Shown: positions 34,327 to 43,041, counted from the stretch's first letter. The stretch is 64,000 nucleotides of DNA from Desulfoferula sp040751985 (GCA_040751985.1 JBFMFU010000088.1:55272-119271), one strand, 5' to 3'. Numbers and translations: made by a program. The notes: generated from the sequence alone by a model not told the origin.

Positions 34327-34355
34327 TTGACACACTATTCAGCAGGGATTAAGAT
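34327..34355 (+). promoter_or_regulatory. Promoter of the rnf operon
   Basis: TTGACA at 34327-34332, 17 bases, TAAGAT at 34350-34355. It lies just upstream of a small ORF and rnfC and begins 23 bases after the kinase stop. Confidence 0.7.
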
Positions 34356-34404
34356 TCTTCCCCCAAGATCGCCGCGCTTCAGGGCGTGGGAGGAACTAAT
34401 TAAA

Positions 34405-34569
34405 ATGATTATGCTTATTGCAGACAAACTCGGGCCGGAACAGGTGCAGGCCCCTGGGGCGCCGGCTCTTTTTGGTCCGGATATTGTGGAATCCTTCACA
34501 CGCCGTCAAGCTGGGTCCCTGGCGGTGCAGGCAGGCACCACGAAAGCAAACTGGAGTGCAACTGCATGA
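34405..34569 (+). CDS. Small ORF (54 residues) leading the rnf operon
   Basis: The frame starts MIMLIADKLGPEQVQ and ends at a TGA that overlaps the rnfC ATG (ATGA). GGAGGA lies about ten bases before its ATG. It has no signal peptide, membrane segment or Cys. Many rnf operons of sulfate reducers begin with a multihaem cytochrome c gene; this position is instead occupied by the small ORF. It could be a small Rnf-associated protein or a leader peptide that couples translation to rnfC. The frame from a TTG at 34327 is rejected because it overlaps the promoter. I do not recognise it. Confidence 0.5.
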   Translation: MIMLIADKLGPEQVQAPGAPALFGPDIVESFTRRQAGSLAVQAGTTKANWSATA

Positions 34570-35930
34570 AATTCTCTAGCTGGTTCAAAGGCATTCGTCT
34601 GCCCCGCCCGCCCCTGGCGGCTCCGCCGGTGGAGTTGCCCGCTCCGGAGAAGGTCTTCCTACCCCTGCGTCAGCACCGGGGCGCGGCAGCCGAGCCCAAG
34701 GTGGAGCCCGGCCAATCGGTCAAGATGGGCCAGGTGGTGGGCGCCTCGGATGAATTCGAGTCCGCCGCCGTGCACGCTACGGTCAGCGGCACGGTGGAGG
34801 CCATCAAGCAGGTCTCTGACCCGGCCGGCCAGTTGGTGTCCACGGTGGTGATCGCCAACGACGACGCCGATGCCTGGGCCCCGGAGCTGGTCGCCCTGGA
34901 GCCTCCCTACAACAACGCCGCCGGCGTTACCCAGACCCGGCCCTCCCGCCTGCTCAAGCGGGTGCGCGAGGCCGGGCTGGTGCGGGCCGCGGTGCAGGGC
35001 CGGCCCCTGCACGTGGAGCTGAGCCCGCCCATGGCACCCCAGTCCTACCTGTACATGACCGGCATCCCGGTCATGCGGCCCCTGGACACCCTGATCATCA
35101 AGGCCGTGGACAACGACCCGCCGGTGAGCCCCAACCTGTCCTGCCTGGGCCTGGCCGGCGACCGCCTGGAGATGGGAGTGGCCGCCCTGGCCCGCATCAG
35201 CGGGGCGCGGCGGGTGATCCTGGCTCTGCCCTCTGGCGCCGACAGCGGCGGCCTGGCCGCCCTGGCCAAGGCCAACCAATGGGAGACGGTGACGGTCTGC
35301 CAGACCCACTACCCCTACACCCTGGACAACCTGCTGGTGCTGAGCCTCACCGGCCGGGAGGTGCCCTCCCCCTACGGCGAGCCCCGAGACGTGGGCGTGG
35401 TGGTGGAGCCCCTGATCACGGCCCTGGACGTGGGCCAGGTGCTGGCCACCGGTCGCCCGGTCCTAGATCGCTTCTTCACCGTGGCCGGCGAGGTCAATAA
35501 GCCCCAAACCTTCCGGGTGCGCCTGGGCACGCCCATCGGCCAGGTGCTGCAGGCGGCCGGCGGGCCGGCCAAGGCCGGCAAGATCATCGTGGGCGGGCCC
35601 ATGATGGGCCTGGCCCAGTACGACCCCCACGCGCCGGTGACCCGCGAGACCGAGGGCGTGTTCGTGCAGGCGGCCGATAGCGTGCGCCGTTTCACGGACC
35701 AGCCCTGCATCCACTGCGGGCGCTGCGTGAGTGTCTGCCCGGTGAACTTGATGCCCTCCGAGCTGGGCAAGCTCTGCGAGTTCCACCACTTCGAAGCCGC
35801 GGCCGATATGGACTTGTTGTCGTGCATCGAGTGCGGCTGCTGCGCCTACGTCTGCCCCAGCCGCCGGCCCATGGTCCATTATCTGCGCCACGGCAAATCC
35901 GAGGTGTTGGCCCGGAGGATGGAATCATGA
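34566..35930 (+). CDS. rnfC: Rnf complex subunit RnfC
   Basis: RnfC is the peripheral NADH-binding subunit with FMN and FeS clusters. The 454-residue protein has an N-terminal barrel-sandwich region (HRGAAAEPKVEPGQSVKMGQ), the GPMMGLAQ segment and two C-terminal 4Fe-4S motifs: C381, C384, C387, C391 and C420, C423, C426, C430. Length is typical. Its start overlaps the small ORF and its stop overlaps rnfD, both as ATGA. Confidence 0.95.
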   Translation: MKFSSWFKGIRLPRPPLAAPPVELPAPEKVFLPLRQHRGAAAEPKVEPGQSVKMGQVVGASDEFESAAVHATVSGTVEAIKQVSDPAGQLVSTVVIANDDADAWAPELVALEPPYNNAAGVTQTRPSRLLKRVREAGLVRAAVQGRPLHVELSPPMAPQSYLYMTGIPVMRPLDTLIIKAVDNDPPVSPNLSCLGLAGDRLEMGVAALARISGARRVILALPSGADSGGLAALAKANQWETVTVCQTHYPYTLDNLLVLSLTGREVPSPYGEPRDVGVVVEPLITALDVGQVLATGRPVLDRFFTVAGEVNKPQTFRVRLGTPIGQVLQAAGGPAKAGKIIVGGPMMGLAQYDPHAPVTRETEGVFVQAADSVRRFTDQPCIHCGRCVSVCPVNLMPSELGKLCEFHHFEAAADMDLLSCIECGCCAYVCPSRRPMVHYLRHGKSEVLARRMES

Positions 35931-36934
35931 ACGAGAATTTGCTGGTCGTATCCACCTCCCCCCACCTGCTGGGCCGCCTCACCCTGCGCTCCATGCATCT
36001 GGAGATCATGCTGGCCATGACGCCGGCCTTCCTGGTGGGCCTGTACTACTTCGGCCTGCCGGCCCTGAGCACCGTGGTGCTGGCCGTGGCCGGCGCCCTG
36101 GCCTCGGACTATCTGATCGGCCTGCTGACCAAGAAGCCGGCCCGCCTGGAGGACCTGCACACCGCCCTCATGGGCTTCATGATGGGCATGATCCTGGCTC
36201 CGGGCGCGCCCTGGTGGCTTTGCCTGCTGAGCGGCGCCCTGGCCGTGACCCTGGGCAAGCTGATCTTCGGCGGCCTGGGCTCTTACCCCCTCAACCCGGT
36301 GCTGGTGGCCTGGGCGGCCATGAGCCTTTCCTGGTCCGCGGGCATGAACCACTTCCTGGAGCCCCTGGCCCTGGGCGCCGCCGGCAAGTGGACCCAGGCC
36401 CAGACCCCGCTGATGCAGCTCAAGGGCGACATCGCCACCCTGGCCGGGGTCTACGAGATGAAGAACCTCTGGCTGGGGGCGGTGCCGGCCGCGGTGGGCG
36501 CGGGCAGCTCGGTGGCCCTGCTGGCCGGCGGCATCTATCTGATCATCCGGCGCCTGATCCCCTGGCAGATACCCCTGGGCGTGCTGCTGGGCGCGGTGGG
36601 CATGGTGCTCCTGGCCACCTACACCGACCGCCGGGTGGTGGAGATGGGCCTGGACAGCTTCGGGGCCCGCCTGGACGTGGCCTGGTTCCATTTGGCCACC
36701 GGCGGCCTGATGATCTCTGCCTTCTTCCTGGGCCCGGAGCCGGTGACCAGCCCCGTGACTCCCTGGGGAACCTTCCTGTTCGGCCTGGGCATAGGCATCA
36801 TGACCATCATCGTGCGCAGTTGGGGAAGTTGGGTGGACGGCGCCTACTACGGCGTGATGCTCATGAACCTGGCCACCCCCCTGCTGGACCGCATCCGGCC
36901 CCGGGTGTTGGGAAAGGTGGTGACCGGTGCGTGA
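35927..36934 (+). CDS. rnfD: Rnf complex subunit RnfD
   Basis: RnfD is an integral membrane subunit homologous to NqrB, normally with covalent FMN. The 335-residue protein has eight or more hydrophobic segments and the conserved SSPH-like N terminus (STSPHLLGRLTLRSMHLEIMLA), plus GSYPLNPVLVAW. The flavinylation consensus D-x-x-[ST]-G-A-T reads KWTQAQT160-PL here, so only the final Thr and the following Pro-Leu are kept. The start overlaps rnfC by four bases. rnfG begins inside its last codons. Confidence 0.94.
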   Translation: MNENLLVVSTSPHLLGRLTLRSMHLEIMLAMTPAFLVGLYYFGLPALSTVVLAVAGALASDYLIGLLTKKPARLEDLHTALMGFMMGMILAPGAPWWLCLLSGALAVTLGKLIFGGLGSYPLNPVLVAWAAMSLSWSAGMNHFLEPLALGAAGKWTQAQTPLMQLKGDIATLAGVYEMKNLWLGAVPAAVGAGSSVALLAGGIYLIIRRLIPWQIPLGVLLGAVGMVLLATYTDRRVVEMGLDSFGARLDVAWFHLATGGLMISAFFLGPEPVTSPVTPWGTFLFGLGIGIMTIIVRSWGSWVDGAYYGVMLMNLATPLLDRIRPRVLGKVVTGA

Positions 36935-37502
36935 AATCATCCGAATGGTAGTGGTGCTCACCGTCATCTGCGCGGTCAGCGGCTTCTCCCTGGCCCTGGT
37001 GCGCGGCTTCACCAAGGCGCCCATCGAGTACAGCCGGCTGAAGTTTGTCAAGGAGCCGGCGGTCAAGGCGGTGCTGTCCGGCTACGACAACGACCCCATC
37101 AAGGACCGCCTTACGATCCCGGTGGGCAAGAACAAGAAGGGCAAGCCGATCAACCTGATCGTCTTCCCGGCCAAGAAGGGCGGCAAGACCTTTGCCGTGG
37201 CCTTCGAGGCCTCCGCGGCCGGCTATCACGGCGACATCGGGGTGATGGTGGGCGTGGACCCGGCCCAGAAGAAGCTGACCGGCATCGCCATCGTCAGCCA
37301 CACCGAGACCCCCGGCCTGGGCGCGCGCATCGTGGAGCCCAACTTCACCGCCTCGTTCAAGGGTAAGCCCGCGGACAAGGAGCTTAAGGTGGGCGACGTC
37401 AACGCCCTGTCCGGGGCCACCGTGTCCACCAAGGGCGTGGTGGCCGCGGTGAACAACGCGCGGGGCCTGTTGGACAAGTACCGCGACAAGATGCTGCAGT
37501 AA
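36927..37502 (+). CDS. rnfG: Rnf complex subunit RnfG
   Basis: RnfG is a membrane-anchored periplasmic subunit with FMN covalently linked to Thr. The 191-residue protein has one N-terminal transmembrane segment (VVVLTVICAVSGFSLALV), an FMN-binding domain with HTETPGLGARI, and LSGAT165-VST, the flavinylation site. The Asp usual six residues before the Thr is Asn159 here. The GTG start at 36927 overlaps rnfD. Confidence 0.94.
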   Translation: MREIIRMVVVLTVICAVSGFSLALVRGFTKAPIEYSRLKFVKEPAVKAVLSGYDNDPIKDRLTIPVGKNKKGKPINLIVFPAKKGGKTFAVAFEASAAGYHGDIGVMVGVDPAQKKLTGIAIVSHTETPGLGARIVEPNFTASFKGKPADKELKVGDVNALSGATVSTKGVVAAVNNARGLLDKYRDKMLQ

Positions 37503-37515
37503 GGTAGGCGCGAGC

Positions 37516-38133
37516 ATGTCACTGCAAAAAGAATTCAGCAAGGGCCTCTGGGAAGTCATCCCACCCTTCCGCCTGGTGCTGGGCCTCTGCCCCACCCTGG
37601 CGGTGACCACCTCGGCCGAGAACGGCATGGGCATGGGCCTGGCCACCACCTTCGTGCTGGTCTTCTCCAACCTGCTGGTCTCGCTGCTCCGGAAGCTCAT
37701 CCCCGGCAACGTGCGCATCGCGGCCTACATCGTGATCATCGCCAGCTTCGTGGTCATCGTGGAGCTGCTGATGCAGGCCTATACCTTCCCCCTGTACCAG
37801 GCCCTGGGCATCTTCATCCCCCTGATCGTGGTCAACTGCATCATCCTGGGCCGGGCCGAGGCCTTCGCCGGCAAGCGGGGGCCTCTGGACTCCATTGCCG
37901 ACGGTCTGGGCGTGGGCATCGGATACACCATCAGCCTGACAGTGCTAGGCTCCTTCCGCGAGATCATAGGCAGCGGCACCCTCTGGGGCCTGAAGGTGTT
38001 CTGGAGCGGCTTCGAACCCTTCACCTTCATGGTGCGGGCGCCCGGCGCCTTCGTGGCCCTGGGCGTGATGCTGGCCCTGATCAACTTCATCAGCTTCAAG
38101 CTGGAAGAGCGTAAGAGGAGGGCCCAGTCATGA
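37516..38133 (+). CDS. rnfE: Rnf complex subunit RnfE
   Basis: RnfE is a six-helix membrane subunit homologous to RnfA and NqrD. The 205-residue protein has the inverted-repeat Cys sites GLCPTLAVTTSAENGMGMG and NCIILGRAEAFA that form the intramembrane FeS site with RnfA. It overlaps rnfA by four bases. Confidence 0.95.
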   Translation: MSLQKEFSKGLWEVIPPFRLVLGLCPTLAVTTSAENGMGMGLATTFVLVFSNLLVSLLRKLIPGNVRIAAYIVIIASFVVIVELLMQAYTFPLYQALGIFIPLIVVNCIILGRAEAFAGKRGPLDSIADGLGVGIGYTISLTVLGSFREIIGSGTLWGLKVFWSGFEPFTFMVRAPGAFVALGVMLALINFISFKLEERKRRAQS

Positions 38134-38723
38134 GCTTCGGCGATTACATGCTGTTCATCATCGGGGCCATCCTGGTCAACAACATCCTGCTGGCCAAGTT
38201 CCTGGGCAACTGCCCCTTCCTGGGGGTCAGCCGGCGCATGGACACCGCCACCGGCATGTCCATGGCCGTCATCTTCGTGCTGACCATGGCCGGCATGATC
38301 ACCTGGCTGGTGCAGTACTACATCCTGGTGCCCCTGGACATCGAGTACCTGCAGACCATCGCCTTCATCCTGGTCATCGCGGCCCTGGTGCAGCTGGTGG
38401 AGATCGTGATGGCCAAGACCCTGCCGGCCCTGTACCGGGCCCTGGGCATCTTCCTGCCCCTGATCACCACCAACTGCGCGGTGCTGGGCGTGGCCATCAT
38501 CAACATCCAGGCCGAGTACGATTTCTTCGACACCCTGCTGTTCTCCTTCGCCTCAGCGGTGGGTTACAGCCTGGCCCTGATCCTGTTCGCGGGCATCCGG
38601 GAGCGTTTCGCCATGGCCCGCATCCCCAAGGTGTTCCAGGGCACGGCCATTGGCCTGGTCACCGCCGGGTTCATGGCCTTGGCCTTCAGCGGCTTCGCCG
38701 GCCTGGTGGGCGGAGGACACTAG
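38130..38723 (+). CDS. rnfA: Rnf complex subunit RnfA
   Basis: RnfA pairs with RnfE in the membrane. The 197-residue protein has NNILLAKFLGNCPFLGVS and TTNCAVLGVAI, each with the conserved Cys, and six hydrophobic helices. GAGG precedes the overlapping ATG. Confidence 0.96.
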   Translation: MSFGDYMLFIIGAILVNNILLAKFLGNCPFLGVSRRMDTATGMSMAVIFVLTMAGMITWLVQYYILVPLDIEYLQTIAFILVIAALVQLVEIVMAKTLPALYRALGIFLPLITTNCAVLGVAIINIQAEYDFFDTLLFSFASAVGYSLALILFAGIRERFAMARIPKVFQGTAIGLVTAGFMALAFSGFAGLVGGGH

Positions 38724-38766
38724 TAAAACTACGGGCCTTAGCGCCCCGCAGCGGAGATAGACGCAA

Positions 38767-40842
38767 ATGCTTTTTGAGGCACTGGCAATAGGCGGCCTGG
38801 GGTTGGCCTCGGCTCTGGGCCTGGGGATAGCGGCCAAGGCGTTCGCGGTGGAGAGAGACCCCCTGGTGGAGGCCGTGGAAGAGGCCCTGCCCGGCGCCAA
38901 CTGCGGCGGCTGCGGCTTCGCGGGCTGCGCCTCGGCGGCCCTGGCCATCGTCACCGGCAAGGCCCCGGTCAACGTCTGTGTGGGCGGCGGCCCGGATGTC
39001 GGCAAGGCGGTGGCCGCGGTGATGGGCGTGGAGGCCGTCTACCGCGAGCCGGACATCAGCCGGGTGGACTGCACCTACGGCACCGACACCGCCCAGCTCA
39101 AGTACCAGTACGACGGCGTCCGCGACTGCCGGGCGGCGGTGCTCTTGGCCGGCGGCCCCAAGGTCTGCGAGATCGGCTGCCTGGGTCTGGGCTCCTGCGT
39201 CAAGGTCTGCCCCTTCGGCGCCATCCAGATCGGGCCGGAGAACCTGCCCGTGGTGGACCCCCTGCTGTGCACCGGCTGCGGCAACTGCGTGCGCGTCTGC
39301 CCCAAGCACATCATCCACCTGACCTCCATCACCCGCCGCATCCTGGGCTTCAACGCCAACTACAACTGCCTGGCCCCCTGCCAGGCCACCTGCCCGGCCC
39401 AGATAGACATACCGGCCTACATAAAGGCCATCAGCGAGGGGCGCTTCGCCGACGCGGTCAGCGTCATCAAGGAGCACAACCCCTTCCCCCTGGTCTGCGG
39501 CCGGGTGTGCCCCCATCCCTGCGAGGCCCAGTGCCGCCGCGGGCTGACCGGCGAGCCGGTGAACATCAACCACCTCAAGCGCTTCGCCGCCGACTACGAG
39601 ATGCACTCGGGCAAGCGCATCCAGCCCTTCTCTTTGCCCAAGAACAACCGCAAGGTGGCCATCGTGGGCGGCGGGCCCTCGGGCCTGACCTGCGCCTACT
39701 ACCTGGCCCGCCTGGGCTACGCCCCCACGGTATTCGAGGCCCAGCCCAAGCTGGGGGGCATGCTGCGCTACGGCATCCCCGAGTATCGCTTGCCCAAGAA
39801 GATCCTGGACTGGGAGATTCAGGGCATCCTGGACCTGGGCGTGGAGGCCAAGACCAACATGGTCATGGGCCGCGACTTCACCCTGGACAGCCTCAAGAAG
39901 GACGGCTTCGAGGCCATCTACCTGGGCGTTGGCTGCTGGAACAGCCGCGACATGCGCGTGGAAGGCGAGGAGCTGGGCGGCGTGCTGCCCGGCACCAACA
40001 TGCTCATCGACCGGGGCAACCTCAAGGAGACCCCGGTGGGCGAGAAGGTGGTGGTGATCGGCGGCGGCAACACGGCCATGGACTGCGCCCGCACCTGCTG
40101 GCGCCTGGGAGCCAAAGAAGTCACCCTGCTCTACCGCCGCTCCCGGGCCGAAATGCCGGCCAACGACATCGAGGTGCTGGAGGCCGAGCACGAGGGCATC
40201 AAGTTCCAGTTCCTGGCCGCCCCCACCCGCCTCATCGGCGAGAACGGCAAGGTCACTGGCCTGGAATACATCAAAATGGAGTTGGGCGAGCCAGACGCCT
40301 CGGGCCGCCGCCGACCGGTGCCGGTGGAGGGCTCGGAGACCGTCATCCCGGTGGACAACGTTATCGCGGCCATCGGCCAGTATCCGGACCTGTCCTTCCT
40401 GGAGGCCGACGCCTCCGGCCAGGAGCTTAAGCTGACCAAGTGGGACACCATCGCCGCGGACATCGACGCCGGCGCCACCAACGTCACCGGCGTCTTTGCC
40501 GGCGGCGATACGGTCACCGGCGCGGCCACCGCGGTGGAGGCCATCGGCGCCGGTCGCCGGGCCGCCCGCTCCATCCACCACTACCTCAGCGGCGAGGACT
40601 TCGCCGCCCCCGGCGACTGGGTGCACAGCGCCAAGGAGCTGCCCCAGGTGAAGGCCACTCCCGAGTCAATGCCGGCCGGCGAGCGGGTCAAGATGCCCGA
40701 GCTGTCGGTCACCCAGCGGGCACTGAACTTCGACGAGGTGGAGCTGGGCCTCACCGCGGAAATGGCCAAGGCCGAAACCCAGCGCTGTCTGCAATGCGGC
40801 CTGTACTGCTATCGCCACACCGGCATGACCGGCAAGGCTTAG
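38767..40842 (+). CDS. rnfB: RnfB fused to a GltD/NfnB-type FAD-NAD(P) oxidoreductase
   Basis: The 691-residue protein has an N-terminal membrane helix, the RnfB cluster motif C46, C49, C54, C71, and ferredoxin-type motifs (GSCVKVCPFG; CTGCGNCVRVCP) to about residue 185. It then continues without a break into a GltD/NfnB-like module. That module has N-terminal Cys motifs (NCLAPCQATCP, CGRVCPHPCEAQC), an FAD site GGGPSG at 301-306, an NAD(P)-binding GGGN at 432-435, and FAGGDTVTGAATAVEAIGAG. A Cys cluster ends the protein (C674, C677, C681). RnfB normally is about 150-300 residues and receives electrons from ferredoxin. I infer that this fusion also links Rnf to NAD(P)H or bifurcating chemistry. 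It follows rnfA and precedes apbE. Confidence 0.93.
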   Translation: MLFEALAIGGLGLASALGLGIAAKAFAVERDPLVEAVEEALPGANCGGCGFAGCASAALAIVTGKAPVNVCVGGGPDVGKAVAAVMGVEAVYREPDISRVDCTYGTDTAQLKYQYDGVRDCRAAVLLAGGPKVCEIGCLGLGSCVKVCPFGAIQIGPENLPVVDPLLCTGCGNCVRVCPKHIIHLTSITRRILGFNANYNCLAPCQATCPAQIDIPAYIKAISEGRFADAVSVIKEHNPFPLVCGRVCPHPCEAQCRRGLTGEPVNINHLKRFAADYEMHSGKRIQPFSLPKNNRKVAIVGGGPSGLTCAYYLARLGYAPTVFEAQPKLGGMLRYGIPEYRLPKKILDWEIQGILDLGVEAKTNMVMGRDFTLDSLKKDGFEAIYLGVGCWNSRDMRVEGEELGGVLPGTNMLIDRGNLKETPVGEKVVVIGGGNTAMDCARTCWRLGAKEVTLLYRRSRAEMPANDIEVLEAEHEGIKFQFLAAPTRLIGENGKVTGLEYIKMELGEPDASGRRRPVPVEGSETVIPVDNVIAAIGQYPDLSFLEADASGQELKLTKWDTIAADIDAGATNVTGVFAGGDTVTGAATAVEAIGAGRRAARSIHHYLSGEDFAAPGDWVHSAKELPQVKATPESMPAGERVKMPELSVTQRALNFDEVELGLTAEMAKAETQRCLQCGLYCYRHTGMTGKA

Positions 40843-40855
40843 GCAGCGGGAGGAT

Positions 40856-41872
40856 ATGATCATGCCTCAGTCCATCAACCGCCGCAGCTTCTTGAAACTG
40901 GCCGGCTGCGCCGGCGCGGCCGCGGCCCTGCCCCTGGTTTCGCCGGCCCTGGGTCTGGCCAGTCTCAGCCGCGAACTCAAGGCCGCCCAGGAGACCCGCA
41001 TGCTTATGGGCACCCTGGTGGCGGTCACGGTGCTGGACGCCTCGTCCGCCCGGGCCCAGGACGCCATGCAGGCGGCCTTCGTGCGCATGACCGCCCTGGC
41101 GCCCCTGTTCGACCGCCATACCTCCACCGGCGCGGTGGCGGTGCTCAACAGCCACGGCCGCCTGGCCGACTTGGCCCCGGACCTCCAGCAGGTGCTGGCC
41201 CTGAGCCAGCGGGTGCATGCGGCCACCGGCGGCGCCTTCGACCCCAGCGTGGCCCCCATCGTGGACGCGGTGCGCTTGAGCTTCGCCGCCGACCGCCGGC
41301 CGCCGGCCAAGGCCGAGCTGCAGCGGGCTCTGGCGGCCCTGGGCGGCGTGGCCTATGACGGCCACTCCCTGCGCCTGACCAAGGAGGGCGCCGGCCTGAC
41401 CCTGGACGGCGTGGCCAAGGGGTTCATCGTGGACCAGGGCCTCATGGCCGCCCGCGCGGCCGGCGCCTCCCATGTGCTGATCAACGCCGGCGGCGACATC
41501 GGCGTACTGGGCGACCGCGGCGGCCGGCCCTGGAACGTGGCCATCTCCAACCCGGACCACCCCACCCAGCCCTTACTGACCATCCGGCTCAGCCGCGGCG
41601 CCGTGGCCACCAGCGGCAACTACGAAATCTATTACGACCGCGAGCGCCTGTACCACCACATCATCAACCCGGCCACTGGCCGTTCGCCGCAGCCGGACAC
41701 CAGCGTGAGCGTGCGGGCCGGCTCGGCCGCCCTGGCCGACGCCCTGTCCACGGCCTGCTTTGTCATGGAGCCCGGGGCGGCCATGGCTTTCCTGGGACGC
41801 AACCAGGGCCTGGATGGCCTGATCCTCACCCGCTTCGGCCAGCGCTACCAGACGACGGGCTTCCTCGGCTAA
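40856..41872 (+). CDS. apbE: FAD:protein FMN transferase ApbE
   Basis: ApbE transfers FMN from FAD to Thr of RnfG and RnfD in the periplasm. The 338-residue protein has a Tat signal (NRRSFLKLAGCAGAAAA, with a possible lipidated Cys18), then ETRMLMGTLV, LDGVAKGFIVD, NAGGDI and HHIINPATG, all ApbE signatures. GGAGG precedes the start at 40856; ATG at 40862 is also possible. Its place at the end of the rnf operon matches its job. Confidence 0.94.
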   Translation: MIMPQSINRRSFLKLAGCAGAAAALPLVSPALGLASLSRELKAAQETRMLMGTLVAVTVLDASSARAQDAMQAAFVRMTALAPLFDRHTSTGAVAVLNSHGRLADLAPDLQQVLALSQRVHAATGGAFDPSVAPIVDAVRLSFAADRRPPAKAELQRALAALGGVAYDGHSLRLTKEGAGLTLDGVAKGFIVDQGLMAARAAGASHVLINAGGDIGVLGDRGGRPWNVAISNPDHPTQPLLTIRLSRGAVATSGNYEIYYDRERLYHHIINPATGRSPQPDTSVSVRAGSAALADALSTACFVMEPGAAMAFLGRNQGLDGLILTRFGQRYQTTGFLG

Positions 41873-41892
41873 ACAGCGCCCCGCCTGCAAGA

Positions 41893-41928
41893 CAAGGCCC
41901 GGCAGCGTGCGCTGCCGGGCCTTTGCTT
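41893..41928 (+). terminator. Rho-independent terminator of the rnf operon
   Basis: A 13-pair perfect stem (41894-41906 with 41911-41923) with loop GTGC is followed by TTGCTTTG. Confidence 0.85.
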
Positions 41929-41988
41929 TGTCCGCCTGGCCCCGGTTGATCTGTAGCACCCGGCCTCACTTTGCCAGGCGGATGCGGA

Positions 41989-42513
41989 GTGCTTATCTTT
42001 AAAGAAGAAAAAGGGAGGAAAGCCTTCGCCGAGAGAGACAAAAAGGGGCGTGTGAGCCTCAAGGATGTATTGGAGCTGCTGGAGCTGCCCACCCGCGGCG
42101 AGGTTCAGAAGGAGGGCCTGAATCCCGACATCGAGACCTACCGCCGGGTGGTGCTCAAGGTGGCGAACGCGGTGCTGGGCGCGGTGCAGTTGACGCTGGT
42201 GCCCGCGGGCGAGGATGAGTACGAACTGGCGCCGGCCGCCGGCGGCGAGTGGCGCGACGCGGTCTATCACCTGGGCTACTACGTCAACCTCAAGGCCGGC
42301 GCAGCGGTGGTGGGCTCTTCCAAGGCCTTCCTGCGCTACCATGCGCCCAAGGGCGGCTGGCCGGACTTCCGTGCGGCAGTGTTAGGCAACCTGAGTCTGC
42401 TGCGCGACCTGCCCGAGATACTCAAGATCAACACCCCCCGCGCCACCTTGCTCAAGGCCTTGGAGTTGATTCAGAAGGGGCCGGCCGACCTGAAGGTGCT
42501 GACCACGGCTTAG
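41989..42513 (+). CDS. Hypothetical protein (174 residues)
   Basis: A cytosolic product with no signal peptide or membrane segment, charged at the N terminus (FKEEKGRKAFAERDKKGR). A mixed domain with YRRVVLKVANAVLGAVQLTLV and YHLGYYVNLKAGAAVVGSS follows. I do not recognise it. The GTG start at 41989 has AGGCGG seven bases upstream; a TTG at 41971 is an alternative. It follows the rnf operon terminator. Confidence 0.6.
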   Translation: MLIFKEEKGRKAFAERDKKGRVSLKDVLELLELPTRGEVQKEGLNPDIETYRRVVLKVANAVLGAVQLTLVPAGEDEYELAPAAGGEWRDAVYHLGYYVNLKAGAAVVGSSKAFLRYHAPKGGWPDFRAAVLGNLSLLRDLPEILKINTPRATLLKALELIQKGPADLKVLTTA

Positions 42514-42515
42514 CC

Positions 42516-42560
42516 AAAAAAACGGCCCCGGGCGCCATCGCGCCCGGGGCCGCTGAATTT
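42516..42560. terminator. Bidirectional terminator between convergent genes
   Basis: A 13-pair perfect stem (42523-42535 with 42540-42552) is flanked by AAAAAAA on the left and ATTTTTA on the right. It serves the hypothetical gene and the Usp operon. Confidence 0.85.
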
Positions 42561-42573
42561 TTATAGTCGGCGT

Positions 42574-43041
42574 CTATTCCACGATGCAGATGGTCACGCC
42601 ACTGAGGTTGCCCACCACGCCGCTGGACACCGAACCAAAGAGCATGCCCGAGAGGTTGCTCATGCCCCGGCGGCCCAGGACCACGGTGCCGTAGCCGCCG
42701 GCGTGCACCTCGTCGATGATTTCTTTGGCCACGCTCTTTTTCTTCTCCACGTACTTGAGCGTGATCTGGTCGTCGCGGAAGCCCATGCGGATAAGGTGCT
42801 TCTTGGCCTCGTCCATGTGGGAGCGGCCTTTTTCCTTCTCCCGCTCCAGGGCCGAAATGCGCGCCTTCACCTGGCTGGTGAAATGAGTGTCCTCCATGTC
42901 CGGCTCGGGGATCTTCTCATACACCGAGAACAGGGTCACCTTGACGTTGTCCACGCGGTTGAACATCTGGCCCAGGTACTCGACGGCCTTGAGCGCCTGC
43001 TGCGAGTTGTCATAGGCAAGCAGTATCTGGTTCCACAGCAT
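42574..43041 (-). CDS. Universal stress protein (UspA family)
   Basis: The 155-residue Usp domain starts LWNQILLAYDNSQQA and ends with VVLGRRGMSNLSGMLFGSVSSGVVG, which carries the G-x2-G-x9-G[ST] nucleotide signature. A helical insert around residues 45-70 is rich in Lys and Glu. Its start lies inside the 3' end of the rseC gene (32-base overlap), so the two are cotranscribed. Confidence 0.88.
   Translation of the reverse strand: MLWNQILLAYDNSQQALKAVEYLGQMFNRVDNVKVTLFSVYEKIPEPDMEDTHFTSQVKARISALEREKEKGRSHMDEAKKHLIRMGFRDDQITLKYVEKKKSVAKEIIDEVHAGGYGTVVLGRRGMSNLSGMLFGSVSSGVVGNLSGVTICIVE

Noticed and set aside
34327..34404. TTG start for a longer small protein before rnfC
   Set aside because: The codon is the first three bases of the -35 box of the rnf promoter; the ATG at 34405 has a ribosome site.
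38686..40626. Minus-strand frame of 646 residues antisense to the RnfB fusion
   Set aside because: No recognisable motifs; explained by third-position GC of the real gene.
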